From: Bacteroidota bacterium
GTDB lineage: Bacteria; Bacteroidota; Bacteroidia; B-17B0; Aurantibacillaceae
Assembly: GCA_013697245.1 (NCBI GenBank)
Contig: JACCXH010000010.1
Coordinates: forward strand, 96,633 to 160,632
Length of the DNA stretch: 64,000 nucleotides
Reading direction: 5' to 3'
The position numbers and the translations under genes are program-made. A model generated the notes under the pieces. It was not told the origin of the DNA, made no database searches, and was given only the letters and a program-made list of their open reading frames with translations. Below, piece by piece: positions 51,287 to 60,637 of this stretch (its first letter is position 1; each line of letters starts with the position of its first letter).

Positions 51287-51997
51287 TTATATTTTCACGC
51301 CGATGATGCAAACATCATCTACCTGCTCTAATTGACCTCTCCAATTCTCAAAGGCATCTTGTAATTTTTGCTTTTGTTTCTCCATTGGATCGTCAACGTT
51401 AGAAAGTAAAAATTCGCCTAGTTGTTTGTATTTGAATTTTTTTCCTTTTGCGCCGCCAAACTGATCGGCAAAACCGTCAGTAAAAGTATAAACGATATCT
51501 CCTTTTTGAAGGTCTATTTTTTGAAGTGTAAACGGTTTAGTTTCGTCATGATATTTTCCAACCGGCATTTTATCCGGCTTATATTCTATAATTTTTTTGT
51601 CGCGCACCAACCAAAGAGGGTTGTTTGCTGCAGCAAACTCAAGTGTCATACTTTTAAAATCATAGGCACATAATACACAGTCCATACCATCTTTACTTTC
51701 TTCTTCGCTACCCTCGGGGTTTAGCGAGGCAATAATGCCTTTACGCATATTGTCTAAAATTTCATTTGGGTGTATAAGGTTTTTTTCTATAATAGATTCG
51801 TTAAGGCGGGAAATTCCCACCATACTCATTAATGCACCGGGAACTCCGTGCCCTGTGCAATCAGCGGTACACAGATAAAAGATCTCGTTTTGGCTTCCTG
51901 CGGGTTTATGCGATTGTGCATAATAAAAATCTCCGCTCACAATATCCTTTGGTTTGTATAGGATAAAAAAGTTTTTTGTTTCAGTTGCTGTTTCCAT
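51287..51997 (-). CDS. stand-alone SpoIIE-type PP2C phosphatase
   Basis: The 236-residue cytoplasmic Ser/Thr phosphatase consists of the catalytic domain only. Motifs are YKPKDIVSGDFYYAQ (metal Asp), CTADCTGHGVPGALMSMVG, KDGMDCVLCAYD, FTDGFADQFGGAKGKK and QVDDVCIIGVKI. All metal aspartates are present, so it should be active. It begins at the very point where the phosphatase starts in the fused protein at 25951-28053 and lacks sensor, membrane helix and linker. Those parts are supplied, without a phosphatase, by the three genes just upstream; the gap to the nearest is 9 bases. Its target, perhaps a STAS protein, is not in the window. Confidence 0.9.
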   Translation of the reverse strand: METATETKNFFILYKPKDIVSGDFYYAQSHKPAGSQNEIFYLCTADCTGHGVPGALMSMVGISRLNESIIEKNLIHPNEILDNMRKGIIASLNPEGSEEESKDGMDCVLCAYDFKSMTLEFAAANNPLWLVRDKKIIEYKPDKMPVGKYHDETKPFTLQKIDLQKGDIVYTFTDGFADQFGGAKGKKFKYKQLGEFLLSNVDDPMEKQKQKLQDAFENWRGQLEQVDDVCIIGVKI

Positions 51998-52006
51998 GTT
52001 TCTAAA

Positions 52007-53503
52007 TTAAGGTTTTTTATTTAATTGTGACAAATTTCTTTCAATATATTTTTGGGTTGGCAATAAGGACTGCTGGATGCGTTTGGCGTAATGAATACTG
52101 GCTAAAATGTCCTTATTTTTCTCTTCAATAATATCTTTTTGCTCTTGTGTTTCTTTATTTTTTAGTTCGATAAGTAATTTTTGTTTGCGGGTAATTCGTA
52201 ACGATCTAAAAATAAAACCTGCAAATATAAATACAAGAAGCAGAACGCAGGAAACCAGAAGCAGAACGACGCGTTGCTTTTTACTCTCGGCTGCAGTTAC
52301 AGCATCTTTTTTATCCTGTTCGGCTTTAGTCGCCGCTTCCTTTTTTTCGAACTCGTAATTTAATTCGTGTTTGGCTAATTCTTTTGATTTTTCCTGATTA
52401 AAAAGAGAGTCGTTAATACTTGTTTGTTTTTTGTAATACAGTAATGCGTTTTTATAATCTTTTTTTGCAGCATATAAGTCACTTAGGCTTTGGCTAAACT
52501 CAAGCATCTGTTCAACATAGCCTATGGTTGTTGAAATTTCGCTTCCTTGTAATAAATATTTTTCTGCTTCGTTATATTTTTTTTGCTCGAAATAAACTCT
52601 TCCTATAGCGCCCAGTATTGGGGCTACATAATCTTTTGCTCCCAGTTTTTCGCTTATTGAAAGGGCTTTAAAAAGGTTGTCGAGAGCTAATTGCTGTTGC
52701 CCCTGATTTTGGTAAACGTTAGCTAAGTTATTGAGGGTGGCGGCTTGCCCTGCTAAATTACCCTGCTCTTCAAATATTTTTAAGGCCTCTGTAAAATAAA
52801 TAAGCGCTTCTTTTATATTATTTTGGGCCACGTACACCGAGCCAATGTTAATGAGGTTGGCCGCCTCTAGACGTTTATTTTTTGTTTCTTTATTTATTTT
52901 AAGAGACATAAATTGGTATTCGAGCGCTTTCTTATAATCTTTTTGTTCGTAATAAAGCGCACCTATATTACCAAGGTGTTGCGATGAGCCCGACTTGTTA
53001 TTTAACTGCGCATCTGTTTTTAAGGCCTGAAAATAAAATTTTAATGCATTTGGGTATTTTCCAAGGGCTTTATAAACATTGGCAATATCGCCCTGCACTA
53101 TACCCTTCATTTTAACGAGGCTTCTTTTTTTGTGCGCCGCTTTATCGCGCTCATTGTTCAGGCATATTTCCAATGCGGCTAAATATTCTTTTAGCGCCAG
53201 TTCAAAATCGCCGGTTGCAAAATATTTGGCACCAAGTTGATGGTGGCCTTTGGATAAGCCCGACGCCCAGTTTAGTTTTTGTGAAAGCTCAAATGCCTGT
53301 TTTCTTATTATCTCTGCCGTATCATTTTTATAAACACCTCTTAATTGCCAAACTAAAGCGTATAAATTAAATATTTTATTGGTGTCTTCTTTGTTTGTTT
53401 TAATGAGTGTTTTTAATGAGTCGATCTTTCTATTTTGCGCAGCAAGTTGCGAGCCAAATAACAGGGCTAAAAAAATTAAAAGGTATTTACAACTATTTTT
53501 CAT
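52007..53503 (-). CDS. TPR-membrane sensor with orphan SpoIIE linker (third of three)
   Basis: The 498-residue protein has a signal peptide (KYLLIFLALLFGSQLAAQ) and ~330 residues of periplasmic TPR units (HHQLGAKYFATGDFELALKE, LGNIGALYYEQKDYKKALEY). A transmembrane helix (VVLLLVSCVLLLVFIFAGFI, ~408-427) is followed by a charged coiled coil and the end DILASIHYAKRIQQSLLPTQ. The protein stops 15 or so residues after this motif, where a phosphatase domain would normally begin. The phosphatase gene starts 9 bases downstream, so this is a sensor and phosphatase split into two adjacent genes. Confidence 0.85.
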   Translation of the reverse strand: MKNSCKYLLIFLALLFGSQLAAQNRKIDSLKTLIKTNKEDTNKIFNLYALVWQLRGVYKNDTAEIIRKQAFELSQKLNWASGLSKGHHQLGAKYFATGDFELALKEYLAALEICLNNERDKAAHKKRSLVKMKGIVQGDIANVYKALGKYPNALKFYFQALKTDAQLNNKSGSSQHLGNIGALYYEQKDYKKALEYQFMSLKINKETKNKRLEAANLINIGSVYVAQNNIKEALIYFTEALKIFEEQGNLAGQAATLNNLANVYQNQGQQQLALDNLFKALSISEKLGAKDYVAPILGAIGRVYFEQKKYNEAEKYLLQGSEISTTIGYVEQMLEFSQSLSDLYAAKKDYKNALLYYKKQTSINDSLFNQEKSKELAKHELNYEFEKKEAATKAEQDKKDAVTAAESKKQRVVLLLVSCVLLLVFIFAGFIFRSLRITRKQKLLIELKNKETQEQKDIIEEKNKDILASIHYAKRIQQSLLPTQKYIERNLSQLNKKP

Positions 53504-53511
53504 TTATTTTT

Positions 53512-54870
53512 TCAGGTCTTTAAATTACGTGTAATGTATTTTTCTGTTGGTAATAAACTTTGTTGTATGCGTTTTGCATAACGTATACTATCTAAAATCT
53601 CTAGTTGTTTTTCTTCTACCAAGCTCTTTTGTTCTTCAACCTCCTGTTTTTGTTTTTCGATAATTCGTTTTTGTTTACGGGTAATTTGCAGGCGTTTAAA
53701 AACAAACGCTAAGAACGCGAGCACCAGAATCAGGCCACTTATCACGGCCCAAATAATGACTTTTTGGGCTTGATTTTTTTCTTTAGCTACAGCGCGTTCT
53801 TTTTCTTGTTGCTCTTTTAGAACAGCTTCTTTTTTATCGTATTCATATTGAAACTGCGTTTTTAATGCGGCTTTTCGTGTTTCTCCATTGTTTAGGCTAT
53901 CTCGCATTTGTAAATACAATTCATACATTTGTAATGCCTGCGCGGGTTTGTTTTGTTTTTTATAAACGTCTTTTAGTGCGCCTGCGGCGCCCTTTATGCT
54001 TTCCGGGTAACCAAGCTTTTGAGCGATAATAAGGCTTTGTGACAGTTGTTTTTCGGCCTCAACATAATTATTCTGTTTTATTAATACATCGCCCATGTTT
54101 TTCAAAACATAAGCTATTATTTTTTGATCGTCAATTTCCTTTGCCAGTATCAAACTCTTTTTAAAGTTGTTCATAGCAACAGAAAGACTTGAATCGTTTT
54201 TTTTAAAATTATCGGAATATATTTTACCAATATTGTTTAAAGTGGTTGCTGCGCCCTGTTTATCTTTTAGTTCGTAAAAAATATCTAGTGCTTTTTGGAA
54301 ATAAACAACGGCTTTTTCATTATCACCTATTTGCCCGTTTAGAAAGCCCAGGTTATTAAATGATCTGGCAATATTTACTTTTCGGCCCTGATCGATTTGG
54401 ATCTTCAAACTTTTTTTAACATAGTCGATGGCTTTTTTAATGTCTCCTTGGTTTTTATATATCCCCGCCATGTTATTAAGGGTTAGTGCCATCCCACCTT
54501 TATCCCCGATAGCATTCATGATCTGTATGCTTTTTAAATAATACGCCAGGGCGCCTTTAATATTGCCTTTTTGATTAATAATATAAGCTATAAAATTATA
54601 AGATGTGGCTATCCCTTTTTTATAATTACTTTTTTGAGAAAGTTTTTCGGCCTCTGCAATCACTATAAGCGCCGTATCGGGGTTTTTTAAATAAAGTGTT
54701 TCAACTATTTTTATCAAATAATTTGCTTTGGTGGTGTCATGCTTGGCTGTTTTTAGTTGCAGTTTGAGAGAGTCTATTATCTTATACGTGTTATCTCCTG
54801 CATTTTGAGCAATAGAAAAAGAACCGTAAAAAAGCAGTAAAAATAAATAGCTGTAAATACTTTTTGTCAT
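53512..54870 (-). CDS. TPR-membrane sensor with orphan SpoIIE linker (second of three)
   Basis: The 452-residue protein has the same plan as its neighbours: signal peptide (YLFLLLFYGSFSIAQ), TPR region (~30-310), the conserved block QFQYEYDKKEAVLKEQQEKE, a transmembrane helix (VIIWAVISGLILVLAFLAFV, ~368-387), the block RLQITRKQKRIIEKQKQ, and the end EILDSIRYAKRIQQSLLPTE. The last ~130 residues closely match the gene upstream (54867-56222) in protein and DNA, while the TPR sensor part differs. The start overlaps the previous stop by 4 bases (ATGA); the next gene follows after 8 bases. Confidence 0.85.
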   Translation of the reverse strand: MTKSIYSYLFLLLFYGSFSIAQNAGDNTYKIIDSLKLQLKTAKHDTTKANYLIKIVETLYLKNPDTALIVIAEAEKLSQKSNYKKGIATSYNFIAYIINQKGNIKGALAYYLKSIQIMNAIGDKGGMALTLNNMAGIYKNQGDIKKAIDYVKKSLKIQIDQGRKVNIARSFNNLGFLNGQIGDNEKAVVYFQKALDIFYELKDKQGAATTLNNIGKIYSDNFKKNDSSLSVAMNNFKKSLILAKEIDDQKIIAYVLKNMGDVLIKQNNYVEAEKQLSQSLIIAQKLGYPESIKGAAGALKDVYKKQNKPAQALQMYELYLQMRDSLNNGETRKAALKTQFQYEYDKKEAVLKEQQEKERAVAKEKNQAQKVIIWAVISGLILVLAFLAFVFKRLQITRKQKRIIEKQKQEVEEQKSLVEEKQLEILDSIRYAKRIQQSLLPTEKYITRNLKT

Positions 54871-56222
54871 TCTTTCTTTTGTTTTAAAATTCGGTCAATA
54901 TATTTTTCGGTTGGTAATAAACTTTGCTGTATGCGTTTTGCATAATAGATACTATCTAAAATCTCTTTTTGCTTTTCGTCTACTAATTCTTTCTGCTCCT
55001 CAATAATTCGTTTTTGTTTGCGTGTAATTTGCAGGCGGTTAAAAACAAAAATCAAAAAGGCAATCATTGTTATTAGGGTTCCGGCAATTGTCCAAATAAT
55101 TAATTTTTGCTTTTGATTCTTTTCCCCGGCAACAGCACGTTCTTTTTCCTGTTGTTCTTTTATAATCGCCTCTTTTTTATCGTACTCGTATTGAAACTGC
55201 GTTTTTAAGGCCTCTTTTCGAATTTCTTGGTTATTGATACTGTCGCGCATTTGAATATAAAGTTCGTACATTTTAAGAGCTTCAGTTGGGTTGTTTTGTT
55301 TTTGGTAAATTTTTTTTAAAACATTTGCCGCGTTTTTTATGTTTTCGGGGAAGCCAAGTTCTGTTGCGGTTTGCATAGCCCTTTTGCCATATTCAAGTGC
55401 TTTGGGTAACTCGTTTTTTATTTCATAAATGTTTGCCATGGCGCACAAAGAAAAAGCCACGCCCTGTTTATCGTTACTTTCTTCTCTTAGTTTTAACGCC
55501 TGCTTGGTAACTTCAATTGCCTTTTCAAATTGCCCGGTTCTCCTATACAGTGCGGCCAGGTTGTTATAGGATTGAGAAATTCCCCACACATTGTTTTGTT
55601 CCTTTCTTATTTTTAGGCTTTCCGAAAAGTAAAAAAACGCACTGTCATTGTTTTGATCATGGTAAAAAAGAAGACCTATGTTATTTAGCACTAACGAAAC
55701 GCCTTTCTTATCTTTTATTCTCGTTTTTATCTGAACGGCCTTTCTATATAACTCCATAGCTTTTTCTGACTCGCCTTGTTGGGCCTCCATATAACCAATG
55801 TTTCCTATCATCTCTGAGACAGACAGTTCGTCGTTTAATTTCTCTAAAATAGCTAATGCTTTATGTGATAAGGTGATTGCTTGAATGATATCTCCTTTGG
55901 AATTTAAAATATAAGCCTGATTACCATATCCCTCGGCGCATAGGTATAGAATTCGCTTTTTCTCTTTAGCTGATTGGGTAGTGTTTAATTTTTTTTCAGC
56001 TATTTCAATAGCCTTGTTGCAAAGCTCAAGGGCTTTATTTGGGTCTTGCAGATATACTATGTTTGCCCAGGCAATATAAGCGTCAATAATAACTGTATCG
56101 CGACTATCGGTTTTAATTATTTGTTGTATAGAATCTGTTTGCTGCTTTTGGGCTATTAACACGCCGGCTAACTGCATTAAAAAAACAAAAAAATACTTTT
56201 TATAATTATACGGTATTGGCAC
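54867..56222 (-). CDS. TPR-membrane sensor with orphan SpoIIE linker (first of three)
   Basis: The 451-residue protein starts at GTG, with the signal YFFVFLMQLAGVLIAQ. TPR units fill ~25-310 (SVSEMIGNIGYMEAQQGESE, GISQSYNNLAALYRRTGQFE). Then come the shared block QFQYEYDKKEAIIKEQQEKE, a transmembrane helix (LIIWTIAGTLITMIAFLIFV), RLQITRKQKRIIEEQKE, and the end EILDSIYYAKRIQQSLLPTE. It lacks a phosphatase domain. First gene of the four-gene operon that ends with the free SpoIIE phosphatase. Divergent from the dinB gene across 136 bases. Confidence 0.85.
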   Translation of the reverse strand: MPIPYNYKKYFFVFLMQLAGVLIAQKQQTDSIQQIIKTDSRDTVIIDAYIAWANIVYLQDPNKALELCNKAIEIAEKKLNTTQSAKEKKRILYLCAEGYGNQAYILNSKGDIIQAITLSHKALAILEKLNDELSVSEMIGNIGYMEAQQGESEKAMELYRKAVQIKTRIKDKKGVSLVLNNIGLLFYHDQNNDSAFFYFSESLKIRKEQNNVWGISQSYNNLAALYRRTGQFEKAIEVTKQALKLREESNDKQGVAFSLCAMANIYEIKNELPKALEYGKRAMQTATELGFPENIKNAANVLKKIYQKQNNPTEALKMYELYIQMRDSINNQEIRKEALKTQFQYEYDKKEAIIKEQQEKERAVAGEKNQKQKLIIWTIAGTLITMIAFLIFVFNRLQITRKQKRIIEEQKELVDEKQKEILDSIYYAKRIQQSLLPTEKYIDRILKQKKE

Positions 56223-56308
56223 GATCTTTAAAATTGCTACTCAAATATAAAATAAAATTAGCACAACCTATCTTTTAAAAGCTGCGCCAAATTAGCGTCA
56301 AAACACAA

Positions 56309-56354
56309 TACTATAATTTGTAGCAATAAGAAGCTACTATATGTAGTAATTTTA
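56309..56354 (+). promoter_or_regulatory. operator-like palindrome over the dinB-dnaE promoter
   Basis: TACTATATGTAGTA (56335-56348; also CTAC-N5-GTAG at 56334-56346) overlaps a TAATTTTA -7-like box (56347-56354) that ends 4 bases before the dinB ATG. A half-similar copy, TACTATAATTTGTAG, lies at 56309-56323, 26 bases upstream. The position suits a repressor site for damage-inducible control; the regulator is unknown. Confidence 0.5.
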
Positions 56355-56358
56355 CAAC

Positions 56359-57558
56359 ATGCAAAGGCAAATAGCACATTTAGATCTGGATAGTTTTTTT
56401 GTGTCGGTAGAGCGCCTGCGCAACAAGGCATATATTGGCAAGCCGCTTATTATTGGTGGCGGCAGCAACCGCGGCGTTATCTCGTCCTGCAGCTACGAAG
56501 CGCGTAAATATGGTTTGCGATCTGCTATGCCAATTAAACAGGCAAAATTGCTATGTCCCGATAGTGTAGGAATATATATTAGCCCGGATATGGACGCCTA
56601 TTCAAAATGTTCAAAAGAAGTAACTGAAATAATAGAAAATAAATCACCGCTATATGAAAAATCAAGTATCGACGAACACTACATCGACCTTACAGGAATG
56701 GACAAGTTTTATAACTGTCTTAAATGGGTCCAGGAACTCAGACAAACCATTATTAAAGAAAGCGGACTCCCCATCTCGTTTGGTTTGTCGGTTAACAAAA
56801 CAGTTTCAAAAATAGCTACCGATCAAAGCAAGCCCAATGGCGAATTGTATGTGCCCCAGGAAAATGTTATTCCTTTTTTATCGCCCTTAGCGGTTGGAAA
56901 AATTCCGATGGTGGGGCCAAAAACAGATGAACAGTTAAAGCAATTGGGCATTACTACTATACAAGGGTTGCGGCAAGTGCCAATAGAATTGTTACAAAAA
57001 GTGTTTGGAAAAAGCGGCATTTCGCTTTGGGAAAAAGCGCATGGTATTGATACTTCATGCGTGGAGCCTTATAGCGAACGAAAATCTATTAGCAGCGAAA
57101 TGACCTTTATCAAAGATACCATTGATATTAAAATGTTGGATGAGGTTATTGCCGGCATGGTAGAGGAGGTTTGTTTTCAATTACGTAAAGAAGGAAAAGT
57201 AGCGGGCTGTGTAGCCATAAAATTGCGTTATTCTAATTTTGATACACATACCATTCAGCAAAAGATCTCATTAACGGCTTTTGATCATCAAATTGTTTCT
57301 ATAGCAAAACAGTTGTTTAAAAAGCTTTACGAAAAGCGCATGTTGATACGTTTAATTGGCGTAAAACTAACCGAGCTTTGCCAGGGCAACCAGCAAATAA
57401 ATCTGTTCGATAATACAACCAATCAAATTAGTTTATACCAAACTCTGGATAAAATAAAAAAACGTTTTGGCGATAATTCGGTCATGCATTGCCCGGGTCT
57501 ATTATTGCATCAAAAAGAAAATCCAAAAAAACCAACAGTTAAAACTTTATTTTCTTAA
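56359..57558 (+). CDS. dinB: Y-family DNA polymerase IV
   Basis: The 399-residue translesion polymerase copies damaged DNA at the cost of errors. Catalytic carboxylates are intact: HLDLDSFFVSVE (Asp9) and SSIDEHYIDLTG (Asp105, Glu106). The palm/fingers (VISSCSYEARKYGLRSAMPI), thumb HhH (VGPKTDEQLKQLGI) and little-finger domain follow. QINLFD near residue 370 fits the sliding-clamp-binding motif QxxLF. SIDEHY replaces the more usual SIDEAY. It is 8 bases from a divergent dnaE, forming a mutagenesis cassette. No LexA/UmuD-type S24 gene is attached. Confidence 0.93.
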   Translation: MQRQIAHLDLDSFFVSVERLRNKAYIGKPLIIGGGSNRGVISSCSYEARKYGLRSAMPIKQAKLLCPDSVGIYISPDMDAYSKCSKEVTEIIENKSPLYEKSSIDEHYIDLTGMDKFYNCLKWVQELRQTIIKESGLPISFGLSVNKTVSKIATDQSKPNGELYVPQENVIPFLSPLAVGKIPMVGPKTDEQLKQLGITTIQGLRQVPIELLQKVFGKSGISLWEKAHGIDTSCVEPYSERKSISSEMTFIKDTIDIKMLDEVIAGMVEEVCFQLRKEGKVAGCVAIKLRYSNFDTHTIQQKISLTAFDHQIVSIAKQLFKKLYEKRMLIRLIGVKLTELCQGNQQINLFDNTTNQISLYQTLDKIKKRFGDNSVMHCPGLLLHQKENPKKPTVKTLFS

Positions 57559-57566
57559 CCTATGCC

Positions 57567-60500
57567 ATGTGGCTCAACTGTCATACTTTCTACAGCCTTA
57601 AATACGGCACATTATCTGTTGAGCAATTACTTCAACTGGCAACACAACATGGTGCTGGAACTATTGTCGTTACAGATATAAATAATTCTACCGGTGTTTT
57701 AGAGTGTTTACAGTATTGTCAAAACAATAAATTAGATCTTAAGATACTTGCAGGAATTGAGTTTCGGGGCAAAGAAGATTTTAATTATTTATACACCGGT
57801 ATTGCAAAAGACCATCACGGGTTTTCGTTCTTAAATGAGTTTTTGACCGAGCACAATTTATCAGGCAAGCCCCTACCCGCTCAACCACCGCAAAGCGAAA
57901 ATGTTTATTGGATCTACCGCTTAAAGAATTTCCCTGCTGTTTTAAAAGAGAACGAATTTGTAGGGGCGGGATTAAATGACATTCTTCGCTTATATAGATA
58001 TAAAGGACTACAAGATAAACTTCTCTTCTTTCATCCTGTTTCTTTTGCAGGGGCAGAACATTATGAGGTTCATAAACATTTACGCGCCATTTCCCTTAAT
58101 ACCCTTATCTCTAAATTAACACCCGAACAACACGCTTTTGCGAACGAGTTTTTTATTGATAAGCCTGCTTTGGAAAAACGCCTGGAGGGCTACGAGTTTT
58201 TACTGGATAATGCCGTAAAATTAATTTCCAATTGCAGTTTTGAGTTTAAATTTGCCGGTAATAAGAACAAAAAATTGTTTACCAAGTCTGCAGAAGCCGA
58301 TACCTGGTTATTAAAAAGACTTGCCTACAAAGGACTGGAAAAACGATACGGAACAATCGTTCCAAATGCAAAGGCGCGGGTTGATCATGAGCTAAAAATT
58401 ATTAATGACATGGGCTTTGCCTCTTACTTTTTAATTACCTGGGATATTATACGATTTAGTATGAGCCGGGATATTTATCATGTAGGAAGAGGTTCGGGTG
58501 CAAATAGTGTCGTTGCTTATTGTTTAAAGATAACCGATGTTGATCCTATAAAGCTTGACCTTTATTTTGAGCGTTTTTTAAATCCCAAGCGTTCTGTTCC
58601 CCCCGATTTTGATATTGATTATTGTTGGAAAGACCGCGACACGGTTTTGGATTATGTATTTAAAAAGTATGGCAAAAAATATACTGCCCTGCTTGGTACC
58701 GTAACCAATTTTAAAGACCGAAGTATGGTGCGTGAATTAGGAAAGGTTTTTGGCTTACCAAAACAGCAAATTGAAACATTGGTAAACATGCCCGAAGAAA
58801 AAGTAGAAGCTGCGCTAAAAAATGACGGGTTCGACGAGATCTCTACCATGATATTTAAAATAGGAGCAAGCTTACAACACACACCAAATTACCGCTCCAT
58901 TCACGCCGGTGGAGTTTTAATTTCCGAATTACCTCTCTCCTATTACACCGCATTAGATCTTCCGCCAAAAGGATATCCAACGGTGCAATGGGATATGCAT
59001 ACTGCCGAAGAAATAGGTTTTGAAAAGCTGGATATTTTATCGCAACGTGGAATAGGGCATATTAACGATGCAGTAAAACTGATAAAGAAAAATAAGGGAA
59101 TAGACGTTGACATCCACAACGTAAAAGATTTTGTAGAGGACGAAAAAATAAAAGAGTATTTACGTAACGGCGATTCTATTGGTTGTTTTTATGTAGAGAG
59201 TCCTGCCATGAGAGGTTTGCTCCGGAAGCTAAAATGCGATACCTATTTAATGCTTACTGCGGCAAGTTCTATTATCCGACCCGGAGTTGCAAGTAGTGGA
59301 ATGATGAAAGAATTTATACGCCGCTTTCACGACCAGGAAAATATTCAATACGCGCATCCAATTATGGAAGAACAATTAAAAGAAACTTTTGGGGTAATGA
59401 TCTACCAGGAAGATGTTCTTAAAATTGGCCACCATTATGGCGGATTAAATTTAGCAGAAGCAGATATGCTAAGAAGATTAATGAGCGGGAAGAAAAGAGG
59501 CGTGCAACATCTTAAAGATATTAAAGAAAAGTTTTTTAATAATTGTAGGGCTAAAGGTTATGATGAAAAGGTAAGCGAAACCATCTGGTACCAAATGGAA
59601 AGTTTTGCGGGCTTTAGTTTTAGCAAAGCGCACTCGGCAAGTTATGCTGTAGAAAGCTATCAGAGTTTGTTTTTAAAGGCGCATTATCCGTTGGAGTTCA
59701 TAGTAGCCGTTATAAACAACTTTGGGGGTTTCTATCGCACCTGGGTTTATATTTATGAAGCAAAGAAATTAGGGGGGAATGTGCATTTACCCTGTGTTAA
59801 TAACTCCGGACATCTAACCATACTTTATGGTAGTGACATTTATCTTGGTTTTATACACGTAAAAAGCCTGGAAAAAAATACAATAGAGAAGATCATAAAG
59901 GAACGGGAAGAGGGGGGCGATTATATAGATATCTCAAATCTTATTTGCAGAACCAAGATCAAATTAGAGCAGTTATTAATACTAATAAAATCTGGTGCAT
60001 GCCGTATTTTCGACAGCAACAAGAAAATTTTATATTGGAATTCATATTATATTTTAGGAAAAGAAATGGGTAAGCCTGAGGCTACATTAAAAATGTTCTC
60101 CGAACCGGCGAAGCAATTTTTCCTCCCTAAATTACCCGTTTCATTTATAGAAGATCTTTTTGATGAGCTGGCATTATTTGGTTTTCCAATAACAAACGAT
60201 TTCTATAATCTAATTAAAACGCCTTTCAGGGGCGATCTCTTAACAAAGGCCCTCATAGACCACACAGGTAAAACGGTGCGTCTAATGGGCAACTTTGTGA
60301 ACGAGAGGGTGGTTTATACAAAGCACGGACACAGAATGGCCTTTGGCACTTTTATAGATGCTGTAGGGGACTTTTTTGATACAGTACATTTTCCGGAAGT
60401 ATATTCTAAATTCCGCTTCGAAGGAATAGGGATCTATTTAATAAAAGGAAAGATAACGGAGGAGTTTGGTTTCCCGATGCTACAGGTTGAACAAATGGGA

Positions 60501-60599
60501 AAGGTGAAAATTATGAACCAGGATGATGCAATAGAGTTGTTAGCCCGATCTCCGAACAAGACCTTTTTGGGACCTTATGTTCCGGCTTATATTACCTAA
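57567..60599 (+). CDS. second DNA polymerase III alpha subunit (DnaE-like, error-prone cassette type)
   Basis: The 1010-residue C-family polymerase is shorter than a replicative DnaE (~1160). The polymerase palm is intact: GRGSGANSVVAYCL and the catalytic PDFDID (residues 346-351), then AGGVLISELPLSYYTALD, SSIIRPGVASSGM and MIYQEDVLKIG. The N-terminal PHP domain has lost metal ligands: NCHTFYSLKYG stands where HxHxxYSxxxG is expected, and VVTDIN where TDH is expected. Proofreading by PHP is therefore unlikely. A C-terminal OB-like region (VRLMGNFVNERVVYTKHGHR) ends the protein. With dinB 8 bases upstream, it is probably the mutagenesis-type alpha subunit, not the replicative one. A bidirectional terminator follows. 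Confidence 0.9.
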   Translation: MWLNCHTFYSLKYGTLSVEQLLQLATQHGAGTIVVTDINNSTGVLECLQYCQNNKLDLKILAGIEFRGKEDFNYLYTGIAKDHHGFSFLNEFLTEHNLSGKPLPAQPPQSENVYWIYRLKNFPAVLKENEFVGAGLNDILRLYRYKGLQDKLLFFHPVSFAGAEHYEVHKHLRAISLNTLISKLTPEQHAFANEFFIDKPALEKRLEGYEFLLDNAVKLISNCSFEFKFAGNKNKKLFTKSAEADTWLLKRLAYKGLEKRYGTIVPNAKARVDHELKIINDMGFASYFLITWDIIRFSMSRDIYHVGRGSGANSVVAYCLKITDVDPIKLDLYFERFLNPKRSVPPDFDIDYCWKDRDTVLDYVFKKYGKKYTALLGTVTNFKDRSMVRELGKVFGLPKQQIETLVNMPEEKVEAALKNDGFDEISTMIFKIGASLQHTPNYRSIHAGGVLISELPLSYYTALDLPPKGYPTVQWDMHTAEEIGFEKLDILSQRGIGHINDAVKLIKKNKGIDVDIHNVKDFVEDEKIKEYLRNGDSIGCFYVESPAMRGLLRKLKCDTYLMLTAASSIIRPGVASSGMMKEFIRRFHDQENIQYAHPIMEEQLKETFGVMIYQEDVLKIGHHYGGLNLAEADMLRRLMSGKKRGVQHLKDIKEKFFNNCRAKGYDEKVSETIWYQMESFAGFSFSKAHSASYAVESYQSLFLKAHYPLEFIVAVINNFGGFYRTWVYIYEAKKLGGNVHLPCVNNSGHLTILYGSDIYLGFIHVKSLEKNTIEKIIKEREEGGDYIDISNLICRTKIKLEQLLILIKSGACRIFDSNKKILYWNSYYILGKEMGKPEATLKMFSEPAKQFFLPKLPVSFIEDLFDELALFGFPITNDFYNLIKTPFRGDLLTKALIDHTGKTVRLMGNFVNERVVYTKHGHRMAFGTFIDAVGDFFDTVHFPEVYSKFRFEGIGIYLIKGKITEEFGFPMLQVEQMGKVKIMNQDDAIELLARSPNKTFLGPYVPAYIT

Positions 60600-60615
60600 C
60601 GTTCCACGTGAAACA
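60600..60615. other. parS-like ParB-binding site 1
   Basis: CGTTCCACGTGAAACA matches the bacterial parS consensus TGTTNCACGTGAAACA at 15 of 16 positions. It begins one base after the dnaE stop codon. Confidence 0.8.
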
Positions 60616-60637
60616 TTTATATGAAATATCAATAACA

